A DNA stretch of 64,000 nucleotides from Aurantimonas coralicida_A (GCF_036016755.1 NZ_JAYXIH010000001.1:184153-248152), one strand, 5' to 3'. Shown: positions 39,483 through 48,577, counted from the first letter of the stretch. Numbers and translations: made by a program. The notes: generated by a model from the sequence alone, not told the origin.

Positions 39483-39854
39483 TCAGGCTTCGCCCAGGAA
39501 GGAGCGGATGGTGTCGATGAATTTGGTGACCGAGATCGGCTTCGAAATATAGGCTTCGCAGCCGCCCTGACGGATTCGCTCCTCGTCGCCCTTCATCGCG
39601 AAGGCCGTGACCGCGATCACGGGGATCCTGCTCAGCTCGGGATCGGCCTTGAGATCCCGTGTCACGTCGAGGCCGGAAATTTCCGGAAGCTGAATATCCA
39701 TCAGGATCAGGTCGGGACGATGTTCGCGGGCGAGATCCATCGCGGTCAGTCCGCTGCGAGTCTGCACGGTTGCGTAACCATGTGCCTCAATCAGGTCGCG
39801 AAAGAGCTTCATGTTGAGTTCGTTGTCTTCGACGATCATCACGGTCTTCGCCAT
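39483..39854 (-). CDS. divK: Single-domain response regulator DivK
   Basis: A 123-residue stand-alone receiver that relays signals among DivJ/PleC-type kinases and DivL to control CtrA. Key residues are the acidic pair in VMIVEDNELN, the phosphoacceptor Asp in LILMDIQLPEISGLDV, Thr in VIAVTAFAM and Lys in YISKPIS. ATG 39854 is used because aaggag lies 8 bases upstream; an in-frame GTG at 39863 is too near it. It is first in the divK-pleD operon. Confidence 0.95.
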   Translation of the reverse strand: MAKTVMIVEDNELNMKLFRDLIEAHGYATVQTRSGLTAMDLAREHRPDLILMDIQLPEISGLDVTRDLKADPELSRIPVIAVTAFAMKGDEERIRQGGCEAYISKPISVTKFIDTIRSFLGEA

Positions 39855-39999
39855 GGGCGACACTCCTTGCCTCGACCGACTTGCGATCTTGCGCTATCGA
39901 GGTCCCTTCTACGCTGATTTGATTTAAGAAGTGGGAATGGACGGGTTGCCATCTCTTAACGATAACAAAAGGTTGCACGGCGGCGTTGGCGGCGCCGGG

Positions 40000-40278
40000 A
40001 TGAATCGCCAGGAAGCGGAAGCCCTGGCGGTCGCGGCGCTCGCCTTTATCGCTGCCGATCGGACCCTGTTCGACCGCTTCCTTGCGCTGACTGGACTCGA
40101 CGTGCCGGCGCTGCGTCAAGCCGCCGCGACACCGGGCTTTTTGCCCGGGGTTCTCGATTTCATTCTCGCACACGAGCCGACGGTCCTCGCCTTCGCGGCC
40201 GACGCCGAAACCGATCCCTCCCGGGTCGCCGCGGCCCGGCAGGCGTTGGGCGACAGCCCTTTTGTGGAGCAGCCGTGA
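40000..40278 (+). CDS. DUF3572 domain-containing protein
   Basis: A 92-residue protein of the alphaproteobacterial DUF3572 family, mostly helical (NRQEAEALAVAALAFIAADR). ATG 40000 is chosen from the family start; the frame is open to 39931. Function is unknown. It is divergent from divK and its stop overlaps the GTG start of the next gene. Confidence 0.85.
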   Translation: MNRQEAEALAVAALAFIAADRTLFDRFLALTGLDVPALRQAAATPGFLPGVLDFILAHEPTVLAFAADAETDPSRVAAARQALGDSPFVEQP

Positions 40279-40943
40279 GCCGCGGCAGCGTCACCGCCGG
40301 TCCACCGATCGCATCGCTGACCAAATCCCATGATGCGCTGTTGGTGCTGGACGTCGACGAGGTCGTCCTCGAATTCATCGATCCGTTCGGCCGGCTGCTC
40401 GAGGAACATGGCGCGCGCCTCCACCCCGAGAGCTTCAAACTGACCGGCAACGTCCGGTCGATTTCGACTGGAGCGGCCCTGTCGGGGTCGGAGCTAGATC
40501 GCGTGACCGAGCTTCTCTACGAGACCCAGGAAACGCGACAGCCGCTGGTCGCGGGTGTCGCCGCCGCTCTCGACCGGCTGTCGTGCAAGGCCGACATCGT
40601 ATTTCTGACGGCGATGACGCCGTCCTACTATCCATACCGGCGGGCCCTGCTCGACAAAAAGGGTCTGCATTATCCGATGATCGCAACCGAGCGCTCGAAA
40701 GGCGCGATCGTCGCGGAACTCTCGAAACGCTGGCCCGGTCCGCTCGTCTTCGCCGACGATCTGCCGCCCAATCTTGCGGGTGTCCGCAAGAGCGTGCCTG
40801 AGGTACATCTGCTGCATTTGATGGCGAACACCGTCTTCCGGCCGCATCTGCCGCCGCTTCCTGCCGGCGCGCATGCGGCGGCCCATTGGAACGAGGCCGA
40901 GACGATCATCGAGAGCATTCTGGCGTCCCACCGGGTTGAATAG
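40275..40943 (+). CDS. HAD-like hydrolase family protein (uncharacterised)
   Basis: A 222-residue protein with the outline of a HAD fold: LVLDVDEVVLEF for motif I (DxD), FLTAM for motif II, ERSKGAIVAEL with the Lys of motif III, and LVFADDLPPNL for motif IV. Some positions differ from typical phosphatases, so activity is uncertain. It starts at GTG 40275, overlapping the DUF3572 stop. I do not know its substrate. Confidence 0.7.
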   Translation: MSRGSVTAGPPIASLTKSHDALLVLDVDEVVLEFIDPFGRLLEEHGARLHPESFKLTGNVRSISTGAALSGSELDRVTELLYETQETRQPLVAGVAAALDRLSCKADIVFLTAMTPSYYPYRRALLDKKGLHYPMIATERSKGAIVAELSKRWPGPLVFADDLPPNLAGVRKSVPEVHLLHLMANTVFRPHLPPLPAGAHAAAHWNEAETIIESILASHRVE

Positions 40944-41024
40944 ATCGCGACGGTCGGATCGCCGGAAATTCCCTTTTCTCACGGACTTGGCTATTCTGGC
41001 CGCTGGGAATCGTCCGAGGTCGTG

Positions 41025-42507
41025 ATGTCCATCCCACCCCATTTGCGGTTTTGCCGGGACTGCCTGGCCCGGGACGACACAGCGGGAGCGCGTTGTCGCG
41101 CCTGCGGCAGCCCGCGGGTCGTCGGTCATGGCGAGCTCGCCGAGCTCGCCATTGCCCATATCGATTGCGATGCCTTCTACGCGGCCGTCGAAAAGCGCGA
41201 CCGGCCGGAGCTTCGCCAGCAGCCCGTGATCATCGGTGGTGGCCACCGCGGGGTTGTCGCCACCGCCTGCTACGTCGCCCGAATCCACGGCGTGCGTTNA
41301 GCAGCCCGTGATCATCGGTGGTGGCCACCGCGGGGTTGTCGCCACCGCCTGCTACGTCGCCCGAATCCACGGCGTGCGTTCAGCCATGCCGATGTTCAAG
41401 GCATTGAAGCTCTGTCCCGACGCTATCGTCCTTCGTCCGAACATGGCGAAATATGCCGAGGTTGGGCGCGCGGTTCGCGACATGATGCTGGCCATCACCC
41501 CGCTCGTCGAACCACTGTCGATCGATGAGGCGTTCCTGGACCTGAGCGGCACGGAACGACTCCACGGCCAACCGCCGGCGATGACCCTCGCGCGTCTTGC
41601 GCGCGATGTGGAACGGGACCTCGGCATCAGCGTCTCGGTCGGCCTGTCGCACAACAAGTTTCTCGCCAAGATCGCCAGCGATCTGGAGAAGCCGCGTGGG
41701 TTCTCGGTGATCGGCCGAGCAGAAACCCTGGTGTTTCTCCGAGACAAGCCGATCTCGATGATCTGGGGGGTCGGCGAAGCGATGGACCGGACATTGCAGC
41801 GAGACGGGCTCGCAACCATCGGCCAGCTTCAGACGATGGACGAGGCCGACCTGATGAGGCGATATGGCCGCATGGGCCAGCGATTGTTCGGCCTCTCGCG
41901 CGGCATCGACATCCGCACGGTCGATCCGCGCGGCGACATGAAGAGCATATCGGCGGAAACGACGTTCCATCACGACCTGTCGACGCGCGACCAGCTTGTC
42001 CCGGTCCTGCGGAGCTTGAGCGAAAAGGTCGCACGACGTCTGAAAGCGACCGACCTGTCCGCTTCGACGATCGTTCTCAAGATGAAATCCGCGGATTTTC
42101 GGACACGCACCCGCAATCGCAAACTCCACGATCCGACGCGTCTGGCCGATCGGATATTCGAGACCGGTCTCGCCCTGATCGAAAAGGAGATCGATGGAAC
42201 GCGGTTCCGGCTCATTGGTATCGGCTGCGCGGATTTTGGGCCCGCCGCCCTTGCCGACCCCGACGATCTCGTCGATCCGGGCGCTGCCAAGCGGGCCAAG
42301 GCGGAGGCAGCGCTCGATCGCCTGCGCGACCGCTTCGGCCAAGGCTCGATCGAGACCGGCTATACGTTCCGACAGGCCGCCGATTCCGAGGTGCCCCGCC
42401 CAGCACGGCGACACGAAAACGACCCGGCTTCCCAGGAGTCCAAGAACGGCTCACGACAGGACACGCGCCCTCCCCCTGCTGGCGGCTTTCCCGTCAAACG
42501 CTTATAA
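41025..42507 (+). CDS. dinB: DNA polymerase IV, interrupted by an assembly duplication
   Basis: Y-family translesion polymerase. As given, the frame breaks at 41299 because an 81-bp stretch (41218-41298) is repeated after a single N (41300-41380). Removing one copy plus the N (82 bases) restores one 466-residue protein. It has an N-terminal four-Cys zinc-ribbon-like extension (CRDCLARDDTAGARCRAC), then the catalytic core with IAHIDCDAFYAAVEKR, PLSIDEAFLDLSG, SVSVGLSHNKFLAKIAS, HhH region and little-finger domain. This extension is typical of Hyphomicrobiales DinB. GTG 41022 is an alternative start. Its stop overlaps dnaE tail-to-tail by 6 bases. No LexA box is visible directly upstream. Confidence 0.9.
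41218..41380. repeat. 81-bp perfect direct repeat flanking a single N (contig join)
   Basis: Copies at 41218-41298 and 41300-41380 appear identical and are separated only by the N at 41299. The 82-base unit shifts the dinB frame by one. The arrangement is what results when two overlapping contigs are joined without merging their common ends. Confidence 0.93.
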
Positions 42508-45500
42508 AAGCTCGACGTCGAGGACCCCTGGTGCCGCCTTGACGGCGCTCGCCATCTGCGGCGAGACACGGTAGCGGCCCGGAAGCATGATCTCGATCTC
42601 CCGTTCGCCGCCGTCGCGGACCAGAACGAGCGAGACCTCGCTGTCGCCATCGCCTTGGAGCTGACCGCGAAAACTTTGCAGCGGCGCGGCGTCGCGCATG
42701 AAGACACGCAGTGATTTCTGCATGCGCACCGCCTCGTCTTCCAGCGACTGAACCGACTGGACGCGGAACGAGATTCCCTCCGGCCGTTCCTCCGCCGACA
42801 CCGTCACGATCACCGACGTGCCGGGCTCGAGCATGTCGCGAAAGGCGTAGAGGGCTTCCGAGAACAGTACGACCTCGTACTGGCCGCTGGGGTCCGACAA
42901 TTGGACAATTCCGAGCTTGCCGCCGCTCCGCGTCTTGCGTTCCTGCCGCGAGGTGACCGTACCAGCGAGTTTGCCGGCGCTGGCGCCCCGTTTCACACCA
43001 GCGACGACTTCCGCGTGGGTCTGCACCCGCAGCCGCTTCAACGTCGCCTTGTATTCGTCCAGCGGGTGGGCCGAGAGGTAGAAGCCGATTGCCTGGAATT
43101 CCCGCAACAACTTCTCCGACGCGATCCACAACGGCGCCGGGTTGAGCCGCAGCGGCTCAGGCGCATCGCCGGCCGAGCCGAACATGTCGTGCTGCCCCGA
43201 CGTCCGCCCCTCATGGACCCGCAGCGCATAAGAGGACATCAGTTCGATATTGCCGCTCAACAGCGACCGATCGTGGCCGAAACAGTCGAGCGCGCCCGCC
43301 GCGATCAGGAATTCGAGCGTGCGCTTGTTGACGATCTTCGGGTCGATCCGGGCGCAGAAATCCTCCAGCGAGGCGAAACCCACGTCGCCGCGTCGCTCCA
43401 CGATGTGCTCGACCGCATGTTCCCCGACGCCCTTGATCGCGGCGAGGGCATAGAAGATTCGGTTTTCACCCACCTCGAAGGATTTGTAGGATGTCCGGAC
43501 GCATGGCGGCACGACCGCAATTCCGAGCCGCATCGCATCCATGCGGAAATCATTGAGCTTTTCGGTGTTGCCCGCGTCGAGGGTCATCGAGGCGGCCAGG
43601 AACTCGACCGGATGGTTCGCCTTCAGATAGGCCGTCTGATACGCTACCAGGGCGTAAGCTGCCGCATGGCTCTTGTTGAAGCCGTAATCGGCAAACTTGG
43701 CCAGCAGGTCGAAGATCATGTTCGCCTGGGCCTTTTGCAGACCGTTCTTGACCGCGCCCTCGACGAAACGGACCCGCTGCTTGTCCATCTCCGCGCGAAT
43801 TTTCTTGCCCATCGCGCGGCGCAAGAGGTCGGCTTCGCCAAGCGAGTATCCCGCAAGCACCTGCGCGATCTGCATCACCTGTTCCTGATAGATGATGACG
43901 CCCTGCGTCTCCTTCAGAATCGGCGCGATCATCGGGTGAATGAAGTCCGGCTCCTCCTCCCCGTGCTTGCGGGCGTTATAGGTCGGGATGTTCTCCATCG
44001 GACCCGGCCGATAGAGCGCGACCAGGGCGATGATGTCCTCGAACCGGTCCGGGCGCATACCGATCAGCGCCTTGCGCATACCGACCGATTCAACCTGGAA
44101 CACGCCCACGGTCTCGCCGCGGGTCATCATCTCGTAGCTCTTGGCATCATCGAGCGGGATAGCCGTGAGATCGATCTCGATGCCTTTTCGGGCAATGAGT
44201 TCCACCGCCGTCTGTAGCACCGTCAGGGTCTTCAACCCCAGAAAGTCGAATTTGACCAGGCCCGCCGGCTCGACCCATTTCATATTGTATTGGGTGACCG
44301 GCATGTCGGAGCGCGGATCGCGGTACATCGGCACGAGCTGCGATAGCGGCCGATCGCCGATGACGATCCCCGCCGCATGGGTCGAAGCGTGCCGGTAGAG
44401 ACCCTCGAGCTTCAGCGCGATCGAGATCAGCCGGTCGACGATCTCCTCCCTCTCGCGCGCTTCCTGCAGCCGCGGCTCCTCAACCAGCGCCTGGGCGAGT
44501 GTCACCGGGTTGGCGGGGTTCTGCGGCACCAGCTTGCAGAGCTTGTCCACCTGGCCGTACGACATCTCCAGCACACGGCCGACGTCGCGTAGCACTGCAC
44601 GCGCCTGGAGCGTTCCGAAGGTAATGATCTGGCCGACCTGCTCGCGCCCGTATTTCTCCTGGACGTAGCGGATCACCTCCTCGCGCCGCTCCTGGCAGAA
44701 ATCGATATCGAAGTCCGGCATCGAGACGCGTTCGGGGTTGAGGAAGCGCTCGAAGAGCAGCGAAAAGCGCAGCGGGTCGAGATCTGTGATCGTCAGGGAA
44801 TAGGCGACCAGCGAACCGGCGCCCGAACCACGGCCGGGTCCGACCGGAATCCCCTGCCCCTTGGCCCACTTGATGAAGTCCGAAACGATCAGGAAGTAGC
44901 CTGGGAACTTCATACGCTCGATGATCGACAGCTCGAAATCCAGGCGCTCGCGGTAGCTCGCCTCGGTCTCGCCGGGGGCCAGGCCGTGCGCCGCGAGCCG
45001 CTTCTCCAAGCCTTCGACGGCCTGCCGGCGAAGTTCGGCGGTTTCCGCGCCCTCCGCCTCGACCGGGTCGGCGTCGGCGCCGGCGAAACGTGGCAAGATC
45101 GGCGCCCGCGTCGTTGGCCGGTAGGAACAACGCCGGGCGATCTCGACCGTATTGTGAAGGGCTTCCGGCAAATCGGCGAACAGCACCGCCATTTCGCCCT
45201 GCGATTTGAGGCTGTGGTCCCGCGAAAGCCGACGCCGATCCTCGTGACTGACCAGCCGGTTGCTCGCCACCGCCATCAGCGCGTCATGGGCCTCGAAATC
45301 GTCTCGGCCAAAAAAGAACGGCTCGTTGGTCGCCACGAGGGGAAGCGCGAACTCATAGGCTAGCCGAACCGTTCCGGCCTCCACCTTGCGGCTCCGCCCT
45401 TCCTGGCGCTGCAGTTCGACATAAAGCCGGTCGCCGAAGATCGCCGCCAGACGCTCCAACCGGGTCCGGGCGATCGCCTCCCGGTCGGCGGCAAGTGCCG

Positions 45501-45972
45501 CGCCGATCGGCCCCAGCGGCCCGCCAGTCAGGGCGATCACCCCCTCGGCACGCTCCGCCACCCAATCGAACAAGACGTGCGGTTTGGGGTTATCCGGATG
45601 TCCGAGATAGGCTAGCGAAACGATTTCGACGAGATTGGCGAACCCCACCTCGCTCGCGGCGATCAACACCAGCGGCGCGATCGACGCCAAATTCCGGTCC
45701 TTGCGGCCGCCGCGCTCCTCAGACTCGGTATCGCCAAAGTCGACGTCGAGCTGACATCCGATAATCGGCTGTATGCCGGCCTTCGCGGCCTTTTCGGAAA
45801 ACTCCAGTGCGCCGAACAGGTTGTTCGTGTCACTGATCCCGATCGCCGGCAATCCGTCCGTCTTGGCGAACTGGATGATCTGGTCCAGCCGCAACGCGCC
45901 TTCCAGCAGCGAAAACGCGCTATGGACCCGAAGGTGAATGAATTTCGGATCGCATTCCACCGGTTCCGTCAT
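42502..45972 (-). CDS. dnaE: DNA polymerase III alpha subunit
   Basis: The replicative polymerase, 1156 residues. An N-terminal PHP domain (FIHLRVHSAFSLLEGALR) leads into the polymerase core with GRGSGAGSLVAYSLTITD and catalytic Asp residues in MPDFDIDFCQERREE; the fingers (NKSHAAAYALVAYQTAYLKA) and the C-terminal OB domain (GKLAGTVTSRQERKTRSGGK) follow. Length and layout fit DnaE1, not the SOS polymerase DnaE2. It begins 178 bases after the small SOS-type peptide gene on the same strand. Confidence 0.97.
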   Translation of the reverse strand: MTEPVECDPKFIHLRVHSAFSLLEGALRLDQIIQFAKTDGLPAIGISDTNNLFGALEFSEKAAKAGIQPIIGCQLDVDFGDTESEERGGRKDRNLASIAPLVLIAASEVGFANLVEIVSLAYLGHPDNPKPHVLFDWVAERAEGVIALTGGPLGPIGAALAADREAIARTRLERLAAIFGDRLYVELQRQEGRSRKVEAGTVRLAYEFALPLVATNEPFFFGRDDFEAHDALMAVASNRLVSHEDRRRLSRDHSLKSQGEMAVLFADLPEALHNTVEIARRCSYRPTTRAPILPRFAGADADPVEAEGAETAELRRQAVEGLEKRLAAHGLAPGETEASYRERLDFELSIIERMKFPGYFLIVSDFIKWAKGQGIPVGPGRGSGAGSLVAYSLTITDLDPLRFSLLFERFLNPERVSMPDFDIDFCQERREEVIRYVQEKYGREQVGQIITFGTLQARAVLRDVGRVLEMSYGQVDKLCKLVPQNPANPVTLAQALVEEPRLQEAREREEIVDRLISIALKLEGLYRHASTHAAGIVIGDRPLSQLVPMYRDPRSDMPVTQYNMKWVEPAGLVKFDFLGLKTLTVLQTAVELIARKGIEIDLTAIPLDDAKSYEMMTRGETVGVFQVESVGMRKALIGMRPDRFEDIIALVALYRPGPMENIPTYNARKHGEEEPDFIHPMIAPILKETQGVIIYQEQVMQIAQVLAGYSLGEADLLRRAMGKKIRAEMDKQRVRFVEGAVKNGLQKAQANMIFDLLAKFADYGFNKSHAAAYALVAYQTAYLKANHPVEFLAASMTLDAGNTEKLNDFRMDAMRLGIAVVPPCVRTSYKSFEVGENRIFYALAAIKGVGEHAVEHIVERRGDVGFASLEDFCARIDPKIVNKRTLEFLIAAGALDCFGHDRSLLSGNIELMSSYALRVHEGRTSGQHDMFGSAGDAPEPLRLNPAPLWIASEKLLREFQAIGFYLSAHPLDEYKATLKRLRVQTHAEVVAGVKRGASAGKLAGTVTSRQERKTRSGGKLGIVQLSDPSGQYEVVLFSEALYAFRDMLEPGTSVIVTVSAEERPEGISFRVQSVQSLEDEAVRMQKSLRVFMRDAAPLQSFRGQLQGDGDSEVSLVLVRDGGEREIEIMLPGRYRVSPQMASAVKAAPGVLDVELL

Positions 45973-46150
45973 GGCCGATCACCCCGTCTTTACTGGCTCC
46001 GGCACCGCGGCACGATACCGATTGGAGGACCCGTCCCGTTTCCTCGCAAACCGCGCGTCAGAGCAAAGCCCTACGCGCATCGCCCAAGAGGTAACCCACG
46101 CCATTCGACGGGGTAAGACCCGAACCGTCCGATCCCCAGAAAACGTTGCA

Positions 46151-46237
46151 TTAAACCGCGTGGATCAGAAGACTCAGGCTGAGGACGAAACCCGACACAG
46201 CGGCGAGAGACAGCAAGTCCTTGGCGAAGGTGAGCAT
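46151..46237 (-). CDS. 28-residue membrane micropeptide under an SOS-type promoter
   Basis: This small gene has ATG 46237 and TAA 46153-46151. The peptide starts MLTFAKDLLSLAAVS, carries only three charged or ionisable residues (Lys6, Asp7, His26) and is otherwise a single hydrophobic helix, so it should span the inner membrane. An AAGGGG Shine-Dalgarno lies 9-14 bases upstream. Its promoter has two GAAC-N7-GAAC boxes. The size, topology and control resemble SidA, the 29-residue SOS-induced division inhibitor of Caulobacter, but I cannot claim homology from sequence. dnaE follows on the same strand. Confidence 0.72.
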   Translation of the reverse strand: MLTFAKDLLSLAAVSGFVLSLSLLIHAV

Positions 46238-46242
46238 AGTGA

Positions 46243-46257
46243 GTTCCCCTTTTGTTC
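46243..46257 (-). promoter_or_regulatory. LexA box 2 (over the ribosome binding site)
   Basis: On the minus strand it reads GAACAAAAGGGGAAC, an exact GAAC-N7-GAAC, the LexA operator described for Rhizobium and relatives. It contains the AAGGGG Shine-Dalgarno of the micropeptide gene. Confidence 0.82.
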
Positions 46258-46260
46258 AAT

Positions 46261-46275
46261 GTTCGCTTTATGTTC
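46261..46275 (-). promoter_or_regulatory. LexA box 1 (over the -10)
   Basis: On the minus strand it reads GAACATAAAGCGAAC, again exact GAAC-N7-GAAC. It covers the predicted -10 CATAAA. The two boxes are 3 bases apart, giving four GAAC half-sites in 33 bases. Confidence 0.85.
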
Positions 46276-46296
46276 CATTTACTGAGGCGTTGTCAA
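46267..46296 (-). promoter_or_regulatory. Promoter of the micropeptide gene
   Basis: The -35 is the full consensus TTGACA (46296-46291) and the -10 is CATAAA (46272-46267), 18 bases apart. The transcription start should fall near 46260, leaving a leader of about 20 bases. Confidence 0.7.
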
Positions 46297-46453
46297 GGCG
46301 GATGTCGGACGGGCCGGTCGTACAAGGAGCCGGCCGTTAGCACCGGCGTTCCACGGTCATGTGTTTTATGACGGCCGATGGGCGGCGCTTGTGTTGCGTG
46401 CGCGATCGGGTAGCGTGTCCCTTACGAACTTCTTGTCGCAAGGAATCTGTGCA

Positions 46454-47062
46454 ATGCGCGCGGGGATGGGGTCGATCGTGGTGGGTCTTGCCTGGCTATG
46501 GGCGGGCGTCGCCCATGCCGGATCGGTCGATCAGGAAACCAGCTATTTCGCCGTTCGCGGCTCGACACTTGCCGAACTCGACGAGGACCTCAACCGACAG
46601 GGTCCCTATGTCGCCGAGACCGGCCTGCGCCACCCCGGTGCGACCGAGGTGAAATTCGACGGCAAGGTGACCTACAAGAAGGTTGCCAAAGGTTGTGCGG
46701 TTGACCGCGCGGATCTGGGGCTCACACTGCACATCACCCTGCCGAAATGGACGCCACCCAAGCGTGTTTCCGCGCGCACGGTGCTGGTCTGGCGGACGCT
46801 CGAAGCAGACATCAAACGGCATGAGAACCAGCACGCGACCATTGCCAAGACGTGGCTGAAGCGGATGGAGATGGCGGTCAGGAACCTGCGAACTGAGCGA
46901 ACCTGCGCCGACATGGAAATGCATGTGAACACGGTCACGCAGCGCTATCTTGCCGGCCACGAGCAGGCGCAGATCGAATTCGACACAATCGAAGGTCGTG
47001 AAGTCAATTTCCGGCTCCGGCGCGCCCTTAATCGTAATCTGTGGGGCGAAGCCGGCGGGTAG
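46454..47062 (+). CDS. DUF922 domain-containing secreted protein
   Basis: A 202-residue exported protein with a signal peptide (MRAGMGSIVVGLAWLWAGVA, cleavage near AHA). The mature part has the DUF922 pattern, including HENQH in ADIKRHENQHATIAKTW, which looks like a zincin-type HExxH helix with the second His kept. Proteolytic activity is not established for the family. ATG 46454 follows aagga. It is divergent from the micropeptide gene. Confidence 0.82.
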   Translation: MRAGMGSIVVGLAWLWAGVAHAGSVDQETSYFAVRGSTLAELDEDLNRQGPYVAETGLRHPGATEVKFDGKVTYKKVAKGCAVDRADLGLTLHITLPKWTPPKRVSARTVLVWRTLEADIKRHENQHATIAKTWLKRMEMAVRNLRTERTCADMEMHVNTVTQRYLAGHEQAQIEFDTIEGREVNFRLRRALNRNLWGEAGG

Positions 47063-47170
47063 GATCTAAAAAGCGGCGGCACCTCTGTGACCAAGGGCGC
47101 AAAGCCGCCCACGGGCGATGGTTCGTGAGCGCCGGCGTCGCCTGGAGTCGGTGGGAGAACCGCTCCTTGC

Positions 47171-48202
47171 CTATCTGGCTCCGCCGACCCCCAGCTTCTT
47201 CTGCAAATTGGTCGAAGACGTCGTGTACTGAAACACCACCCGGTCGTCGGGGTGAACGATGCGTTTGGCCGCCTGCGTCATCAACGCCGCCTCGTGAAAG
47301 CCGGAGAGGATCAGCTTCAACTTGCCCTCATACCAGTTGATGTCGCCGATGGCGAAAATGCCCGGCTCGGACGTCTCGAATCTGGCGGTATCGACGGGAA
47401 TGAGATTTTCGTGAAGGTTCAGCCCCCAGTTGGCGACTGGTCCCAGCTTCATCGTCAGACCGAAGAACGGCAGTATGCGGTCGGCGGTCACCTCGACGTC
47501 GCCGTCGGGGCCTTTGACGATGGCGCCTTGCATGACGCCGTCGCGGCCGACGATACTCGTCACCTGCCCCATCTGGAATGTGACCTTACCCGCTTCGCGC
47601 AAAGCCATCATTTTGGCGACGCTGTCCGGCGCCGCGCGGAACTGGTCGCGTCGGTGGACGAGGGTTAGGCTTTTCACGATCGGCTGCAGGTTCAGCGTCC
47701 AATCCAGCGCGGAGTCGCCGCCACCGACAATGAGGACGTCACGGCCACGGAACTCGTCCATGCGGCGCACCGAGTAGAAGACGCTGGTGCCTTCATAGAC
47801 CTCGATGCCCGGCACCGGCGGCCGCTTGGGCTGAAATGAGCCGCCCCCGGCCGCGATGACGACGACCTTGCACTCGAATTCCTCGCCTTCGTCGGTCGTC
47901 ACCAGGTAACTGCCCCCCTCGAGCCGCTCCAGACTGGTCACCATGCGGTTGAAGTGGAAGGTCGGGTGAAACGGCTCGATCTGCTGCAGCAGTTTCTCGG
48001 TGAGGTCGTGGCCCGAAATCACCGGCCATGCGGGAATGTCGTAGATCGGCTTTTCGGGATAGAGCTCGGCACATTGACCGCCGGGTCGGTCTAGAATGTC
48101 GATTAAATGGCATTTGAGATCGTAGAGTCCGAGCTCGAATACGGCGAACAGCCCGACCGGGCCGGCCCCGACGATCACCACATCGGTCTTCACGCGCTGC
48201 AT
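47171..48202 (-). CDS. Ferredoxin--NADP(+) reductase, thioredoxin-reductase type
   Basis: A 343-residue flavoprotein that moves electrons between NADPH and ferredoxin. The FAD site is VVIVGAGPVGLFAVFELG and the NADPH site is VLIVGGGDSALDWTLNL; LTLVHRRDQFRA supplies the phosphate-binding Arg. The redox CxxC of thioredoxin reductase is absent, which defines the FNR (TrxR-like) group. A 2Fe-2S ferredoxin gene lies 54 bases upstream on the same strand and is the likely partner. Confidence 0.93.
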   Translation of the reverse strand: MQRVKTDVVIVGAGPVGLFAVFELGLYDLKCHLIDILDRPGGQCAELYPEKPIYDIPAWPVISGHDLTEKLLQQIEPFHPTFHFNRMVTSLERLEGGSYLVTTDEGEEFECKVVVIAAGGGSFQPKRPPVPGIEVYEGTSVFYSVRRMDEFRGRDVLIVGGGDSALDWTLNLQPIVKSLTLVHRRDQFRAAPDSVAKMMALREAGKVTFQMGQVTSIVGRDGVMQGAIVKGPDGDVEVTADRILPFFGLTMKLGPVANWGLNLHENLIPVDTARFETSEPGIFAIGDINWYEGKLKLILSGFHEAALMTQAAKRIVHPDDRVVFQYTTSSTNLQKKLGVGGAR

Positions 48203-48256
48203 CGAAACAAGTCTCCGTTGGGCTTTTTCCCCGCGAAAGGGGACGCGGCGCGCCTT

Positions 48257-48577
48257 TCAGGCCTGGCGTTCCGGCACGGTCAAAACGAGGCCGTCCAGTT
48301 CGTCGCGGATCTTGATCTGGCAGGACAGCCGCGAGTTCGGACGCACATCGTAAGCGAAGTCGAGCATGTCCTCTTCCATCGCCTCGGGCTCGCCAGTCTT
48401 TTGTGTCCAGGCGTCGTCGACATAGACGTGGCAGGTCGCACATGCGCAGGCGCCGCCGCATTCCGCTTCGATCCCGGGGACATCGTTCTTGATCGCGTTC
48501 TCCATTGCCGTCGAGCCGTTCGGCGCATTGACGTCGTAACGGGTTCCGTCCGGGGCCAGGAAGGTGATCTTTGTCAT
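48257..48577 (-). CDS. 2Fe-2S ferredoxin (adrenodoxin type)
   Basis: The 106-residue ferredoxin binds one [2Fe-2S] cluster through CGGACACATCHVYV plus the Cys in NSRLSCQIKI. It is of the adrenodoxin/ISC type, which serves Fe-S assembly or P450 systems. The start MTKITFLAPDGTRYDVNA (ATG 48577) is the family start. It is upstream of a matching ferredoxin reductase, so the pair probably works together. Confidence 0.94.
   Translation of the reverse strand: MTKITFLAPDGTRYDVNAPNGSTAMENAIKNDVPGIEAECGGACACATCHVYVDDAWTQKTGEPEAMEEDMLDFAYDVRPNSRLSCQIKIRDELDGLVLTVPERQA

Noticed and set aside
41025..42507. dinB as a true pseudogene or mobile-element insertion
   Set aside because: The duplication is a perfect copy around an N and no insertion sequence is present; a contig join explains it.
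46071..46259. 62-codon minus-strand frame overlapping the micropeptide gene
   Set aside because: It would start inside the LexA/RBS region with no ribosome binding site, and its sequence is basic and featureless.
46243..46275. GAAC repeats as a CRISPR or simple tandem repeat
   Set aside because: The unit spacing (7, 3, 7) and the promoter elements fit two LexA operators; there are only four short half-sites.
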